Source: JAGTVG01 sp964389805 (GTDB lineage Bacteria; Bacteroidota; Bacteroidia; Cytophagales; Cyclobacteriaceae). From it: a stretch of DNA of 38,555 nucleotides. The notes under the pieces were generated by a model, which made no database searches, was not told where the DNA came from, and saw only the letters and a program-made list of their open reading frames with translations. Location: contig CAYMFU010000311.1 of NCBI GenBank assembly GCA_964389805.1, positions 1-38,555 of the forward strand, written 5' to 3'. The first letter of the stretch is position 1. Each line of letters starts with the position of its first letter. Below are positions 34,698 to 38,555 of this stretch, one piece after another. Position numbers and translations under genes: made by a program.

Positions 34698-35981
34698 ATG
34701 GAACAAAAAACTAAATATTTTCTGATGGTGTTGGCTTTCATGTTAATTTCATGCCAGGAAACCACTACCAATACGCCTGATCTGGATCCTACTATTGTTG
34801 CATCTCTTAAGCAGCTCGCCTCCAGAGATGGGTTTAAACCCTATGAGAAAAATCCGATTATTGAGGTCGGTCCAGAAGGCTCATTTGATGGAGGTGCACT
34901 TGGATCGATGTCTGTTCTATTGGTTGATGGTATTTTTCACGTGTACTATGAGACATGGGGCGTACGAAGTTCAGCCGAATGGGATGCAGAGGAATACGAA
35001 TCCCTTCAGATCGGCCATGCTACTTCCACGGATGGTGTCAATTGGGTAAAAGATCCCAATAATCCTGTATTACCTCAGGGAGGAGAAGCTGATTTTGACC
35101 GGACAGGTGTCTGGGATCCCTATGTTGTCCATGAGGATGGGGTTTTCAAAATGTGGTATGGGGGAGGTGGTGGCAGTCAACCAAACTTTGGATGGGCCTA
35201 TGCTACATCTGAAGATGGTTCGCATTTTGTGAAAAAAGGTCTGATAGGAATTGGTAACCAGACGGGTACAGAGGATTGTCATGTTGTATATGATGAAGCT
35301 TCCGGGCTCTATTATATGTACTATTGGTACGGATGGGATGAGCCGGAAGGACTATACCTGGTTACCTCACAAACAGAAACAGGTTTTGATTTTAACGAGG
35401 CCATCAATATCCGGATCGAAGAGGATGATTCCTATATGAAGAAATTTGGTCATGTCCTTAGAGATAACGATGGCTGGCACATGTTCTATTCTAATTTCGT
35501 ACAACCCCATTGTCCGAATAGTATTACAAGATATGCTTATTCCAACGATGGGATTCACTGGGAAGCCAGAAATAAAACCCTTCTGAAGGGGCATGATTCT
35601 GAAGTCCTTTTTGTTTCTGATGATCTATATATGATGTTCTATAGTCCACAGAATGGCTTTGACAGAGAGGATACGGATATAAGGCTGGCAATCTATAACG
35701 GAACGCTTCCTGACCTCGCCGGGAAACCACCATTTGTTGAAATTCCTGAATCCACATCAATTGTGGGAGAATCATTCGATATCCAGGTTGAAGAGGATTG
35801 GCTGGCCACATTCACATTCAAGAATGAAGGAGAAGTGCTCATTTCTGAAAAAGGAGATGAAGAAGAAGCCTATACCTTTAATGCCTACTACGAACATCAA
35901 GGTGATAGTATATATATCATGGGAGAAAACCTCGAACTACGAGGCATATATGATGGAAACATCCTTGAGTTTATAGAATAA
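34698..35981 (+). CDS. Lipoprotein with five-bladed beta-propeller (GH43/GH32-like), function unassigned
   Basis: This 427-aa lipoprotein has Cys19 in FMLISC. Residues about 45-350 show propeller repeats typical of GH43/GH32/GH130-like glycosidases: IFHVYYETW, ATSTDGVNWVKDPNNPVL, GVWDPYVVHEDGVFKMWYGG, ATSEDGSHF, EDCHVVYDEASGLYYMYYW, HMFYSNF, AYSNDGIHW and LYMMFYSPQ. Candidate acids are the Asp in VWDPYV and the Glu in GHDSEVLF, but I cannot prove the catalytic triad. The last ~70 residues form a small beta-rich domain with acidic residues (VEEDWLATFTFKN... GDSIYIMGENLELRGIYDG). It is preceded by the palindromes at 34628-34653 and followed by a 173-base gap in which I see nothing definite. Confidence 0.7.
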   Translation: MEQKTKYFLMVLAFMLISCQETTTNTPDLDPTIVASLKQLASRDGFKPYEKNPIIEVGPEGSFDGGALGSMSVLLVDGIFHVYYETWGVRSSAEWDAEEYESLQIGHATSTDGVNWVKDPNNPVLPQGGEADFDRTGVWDPYVVHEDGVFKMWYGGGGGSQPNFGWAYATSEDGSHFVKKGLIGIGNQTGTEDCHVVYDEASGLYYMYYWYGWDEPEGLYLVTSQTETGFDFNEAINIRIEEDDSYMKKFGHVLRDNDGWHMFYSNFVQPHCPNSITRYAYSNDGIHWEARNKTLLKGHDSEVLFVSDDLYMMFYSPQNGFDREDTDIRLAIYNGTLPDLAGKPPFVEIPESTSIVGESFDIQVEEDWLATFTFKNEGEVLISEKGDEEEAYTFNAYYEHQGDSIYIMGENLELRGIYDGNILEFIE

Positions 35982-36154
35982 TATCCAGGAGCATAAAAAA
36001 GGACTGTTTAATGGAATAGAATTCAATATATGTGATAACAGATGCTTACTAATAAGGAAATTGATCTTCTTAATTTAGGTTCGGTTAATGGGATATTTAT
36101 CAGGGCCTCATTAATAAATAAAATCATGATATCTGCAAATAAAAAGAAACGATT

Positions 36155-37600
36155 ATGTCACTGAAAACAGATGTACGAATTTTGCTTATGCAAAGCTTGT
36201 TAATATTATCATTGATAACGACACAGGCCCAGGTAAATCCTGATGGGGAGTTTATAAAGAAAGAGTTTGTTGCAGCGGGCCCGGACAAACCTGTCGTCGA
36301 ATATCTCCAAAAACCCGGATTTCCAGTACCACGGGAGCTTAAGAATGTGGCAGTAGAAGTGTATTTTGATCTAATACCAGCAAAAATGCGGTTCAGTTTA
36401 CCCTGTTACCCAAGTATGGTCACCGAAAACAACATCCACTTTTCAAATGGCTGGACAGAAACCTATGACCCCCAGGCTTCCAGTTCATGCGAAATATTAT
36501 GGGACAGGGATTCACGCTATGCGAGGATGTGGATCGAAAGCCAGAATCCTGCAAGGATCATTGTGCGTGCCAGAGCTGCTATTGCTGATCCGGATGGTTA
36601 TATAGGTCATTCAGACATACCCAGTGGATCACCCTATGGGAATGGGGATTGGACTGATGAATGGTATTATATATATCCGGATGGTACCCATACGCGACAT
36701 GTCCGGATTTATACCGGACTGGCAGGACAAAGTCTGACCGTTACCGATGAGACTTTTTCCAACATTCCTCCGGTAAGAGAAATTCCACCAAATGTGGTTC
36801 ATGAGTTCCAGGAGGATTTTGTCTTTGGCCTTGATGGTCACATACCTACCGATGACATCGAAACATCACCAATCACGCTCATAAATCCGGATGGAAGTAG
36901 TAGGACATTTTCTTATCAACCCTATCCTAAAGGTTTTGGAGACTATATCAAAGCAAATATTAAGGTGGTAAACCTGAAATCTCAATACAAACCTTTTACA
37001 ATCAGTATGCCTTACGGCATTGAAAATGAAACATACCCACCGGAAGGTGATCTCCCGTTTATTTTTCAAACGTGGGGTGGCCACGATGGGAAGGGCTATT
37101 CTACATCATTGGGGCATACTCTGAATTGGTGGCACTTCAGAAGGACCGAGAAAATTCTGGAACAAGTATATCTTTCAGGAATGATGGGGCCGGAAATGAC
37201 GGAAGCAGACCTGATTTCCCTGGAAAGATCATGGGTTACATTTCCCAGGTTGATGATGGAGGATTTACCTGTTCCATATATAGTACTAACCTATAGCCAG
37301 GAACAAAAGGCCTATATTATCCCCCTGGACCACGAGGGTGCAAGGAAAATTGATTTTGCCCTTGGATTCGAAAAAGAGGAGGATGAAGATCCAATAGCAG
37401 TGGCCATAGTTAATCCGGTCTTTGTACTAAAAGGTTGGGGTAATAAAAAGGTAGAAGTTAAAACGAATGGTAAAATTTTGAAACCTGGAAATGATTTACG
37501 GATTGGATATGAAAACCATCCAGGTGGAAAGGATCTGATCCTATGGGTAAACAGGCAAAGTACAAAAACTGTCAATTTTTCGATAAAACCGGTAGAATAA
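36155..37600 (+). CDS. Exported protein, stand-alone diverged member of the unrecognised module family (member 3)
   Basis: This 481-aa secreted protein has a type I signal peptide (cleavage near TTQAQ at 26) and no LamG domain. It aligns along its length with the module in the genes at 10090 and 12246. Shared segments are MVTENNIHFSNGWTETYD, SSCE, PARIIVRARAAIADPDG, GDWTDEWYYIYPDGTHTRHV, HEFQEDFVFGLDGHIPTDDIE, KSQYKPFTI, LERSWVTFP, EQKAYII, NPVFVLKGWGNKK, NGKILKPG and KDLILWV. The WNHWPVA...DGRYA...HSSL segment of the other two is replaced by FQTWGGHDGKGYSTSLGHTLNWWHFRR. It precedes the sulfatase by 25 bases. I do not recognise a named family; the retained core suggests the same fold with a changed active or binding site. 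Confidence 0.78.
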   Translation: MSLKTDVRILLMQSLLILSLITTQAQVNPDGEFIKKEFVAAGPDKPVVEYLQKPGFPVPRELKNVAVEVYFDLIPAKMRFSLPCYPSMVTENNIHFSNGWTETYDPQASSSCEILWDRDSRYARMWIESQNPARIIVRARAAIADPDGYIGHSDIPSGSPYGNGDWTDEWYYIYPDGTHTRHVRIYTGLAGQSLTVTDETFSNIPPVREIPPNVVHEFQEDFVFGLDGHIPTDDIETSPITLINPDGSSRTFSYQPYPKGFGDYIKANIKVVNLKSQYKPFTISMPYGIENETYPPEGDLPFIFQTWGGHDGKGYSTSLGHTLNWWHFRRTEKILEQVYLSGMMGPEMTEADLISLERSWVTFPRLMMEDLPVPYIVLTYSQEQKAYIIPLDHEGARKIDFALGFEKEEDEDPIAVAIVNPVFVLKGWGNKKVEVKTNGKILKPGNDLRIGYENHPGGKDLILWVNRQSTKTVNFSIKPVE

Positions 37601-37625
37601 TTAATTTCAGTTTAAAAAATAAAAA

Positions 37626-38555
37626 ATGAAAGAAAGCCTGAAAAAATCCAAAACCGAATATCCGGGGCTACTTTTTATCCTGGTTTTGATTTTGATGAGC
37701 TGCCAGGATAAAATTGCTCAAAATGATTTCGCTTCTAAACCAAATATCCTGTTCATCATGTCCGACGATCATGCTTCTCAGGCTGTGAGCGCTTATGGAG
37801 GGAGACTTGCTCAGGTTTGTCCTACCCCCAACATTGATCGATTGGCCAGGGAAGGAATGCTTTTTAGTAATTGTTTTGTTACCAATTCGATCTGTTCCCC
37901 AAGCCGTGCATCCATAATGACTGGTAAGTATTCGCACAAAAACGGCGTTTATAAATTTACTGCCCTGGACCAATCACAACCGACTTTGCCCAAAGCAATG
38001 CAATCGAATGGATATCAAACAGCGTTTTATGGAAAATATCATTTGCATTCAAATCCGGTAGGGATCGATTACTTCAGCATACTTCCCGGGCAAGGAAGAT
38101 ATCATGATCCGGTATTTATCAGGAAGGGAGATGAACATCCCAGTGGATGGGTGCAACAGGGGAAACGTACCGAATACCAGGGCCATTCCTCCGATGCTAT
38201 TGCAGACCAGGCGCTGGATTATCTCCGGAACAAGAGAGCATCTGAAAAGCCATTTATGCTCTTTTGCCAATTCAAAGCGCCGCATGACAGTTGGGAATAT
38301 GCCAAACGATATGAAGACTTTCTGGCTGATGTTGAAATCCCGGAACCATCCAACCTCTTCGATGATTATGAAGGACGTAGTGATGCTTTGAAAAAACAAC
38401 TTCAATATATTGGAAGTGATTGGGGGGATCATACCAATTTCCTGGAACAAACAGCTGATCTTGAGGGTGAGTTAAAAACGAAAACGCAATACCAACTCTA
38501 TATGAAAAAGTATTTGAGATGTGTGAAAGGTGTTGATGATAATGTTGGTCGAATA
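37626..38555 (+). CDS. S1-family sulfatase, 3'-truncated by the window end
   Basis: At least 310 residues are present and the frame is still open at the window end. The signal ends at LMSC (Cys26), so it is a lipoprotein. Sulfatase features are KPNILFIMSDDHA with metal-binding D47-D48, TPNIDRLAREGMLFSN, and the formylglycine motif C90-S-P-S-R94 followed by ASIMTGKYSHKNGVY. The K-Y-H of FYGKYHLH and PFMLFCQFKAPHD also fit the family. It needs an anaerobic sulfatase-maturating enzyme to convert C90, and none is in the window. It removes sulfate ester from a sugar; together with the fucosidases this points to a sulfated fucose-containing glycan, but the subfamily cannot be fixed from the visible part. 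Confidence 0.95.
   Translation, partial: MKESLKKSKTEYPGLLFILVLILMSCQDKIAQNDFASKPNILFIMSDDHASQAVSAYGGRLAQVCPTPNIDRLAREGMLFSNCFVTNSICSPSRASIMTGKYSHKNGVYKFTALDQSQPTLPKAMQSNGYQTAFYGKYHLHSNPVGIDYFSILPGQGRYHDPVFIRKGDEHPSGWVQQGKRTEYQGHSSDAIADQALDYLRNKRASEKPFMLFCQFKAPHDSWEYAKRYEDFLADVEIPEPSNLFDDYEGRSDALKKQLQYIGSDWGDHTNFLEQTADLEGELKTKTQYQLYMKKYLRCVKGVDDNVGRI

Overview
This window looks like part of a polysaccharide utilization locus (PUL) from a Bacteroidota bacterium. The evidence is an adjacent SusC/SusD pair, many exported glycoside hydrolases with lipoprotein or type I signal peptides, an S1-type sulfatase, an SSS sodium/sugar symporter and an MFS sugar porter. All 19 genes I support lie on the + strand. 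I see no tRNA, rRNA, CRISPR array, transposase or transcriptional regulator, and no gene-free stretch longer than 300 bases. I cannot assign a genus from the sequence alone.

Layout. Bases 1-113 form a near-perfect fold-back that looks like an artificial contig end. It runs into a 5'-truncated SSS symporter (to 1487), followed by a zinc-dependent MDR dehydrogenase (1565-2590) and an iron-dependent, FucO-like alcohol dehydrogenase (2621-3787). Next is the uptake cassette: a surface lipoprotein with two nearly duplicated modules (3861-5222), SusC (5229-8300) and SusD (8303-9820), closed by an intrinsic terminator (9852-9879). The long enzyme block starts with two LamG-containing proteins that share a large module I do not recognise (10090-12222, 12246-15023). 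It continues with an exported rhamnose-mutarotase-like lipoprotein (15059-15514), GH29 (15629-17410), a second GH29 with altered catalytic residues (17532-19022), GH95 (19033-21438), GH3 (21440-23686), a third altered GH29 (23752-25275) and a GH67/GH115-like protein (25277-27892).

A second block (27930-34570) has a fructan flavour: a canonical GH32, a parallel beta-helix lipoprotein, a divergent LamG-GH32 protein and an MFS sugar porter. The right end holds a GH43-like beta-propeller lipoprotein (34698-35981), a third, diverged member of the unrecognised module family (36155-37600) and an S1 sulfatase cut off by the window end (37626-38555).

Working model (inference). The Sus-type outer-membrane system takes up oligosaccharides from a complex fucose-containing and possibly sulfated glycan. 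Exported fucosidases (GH29, GH95), GH3, a glucuronidase-like enzyme and the sulfatase strip it, and the mutarotase equilibrates released deoxysugar anomers. The symporters import monosaccharides, and the two dehydrogenases could handle the C3 product of deoxysugar breakdown (lactaldehyde/propanediol). The GH32/MFS block could add fructan use or act on another furanoside. The most unusual element is the ~430-residue module found in three genes (four copies, one partial). It has a strongly conserved aromatic/His/Asp core and may be an undescribed carbohydrate-active family.
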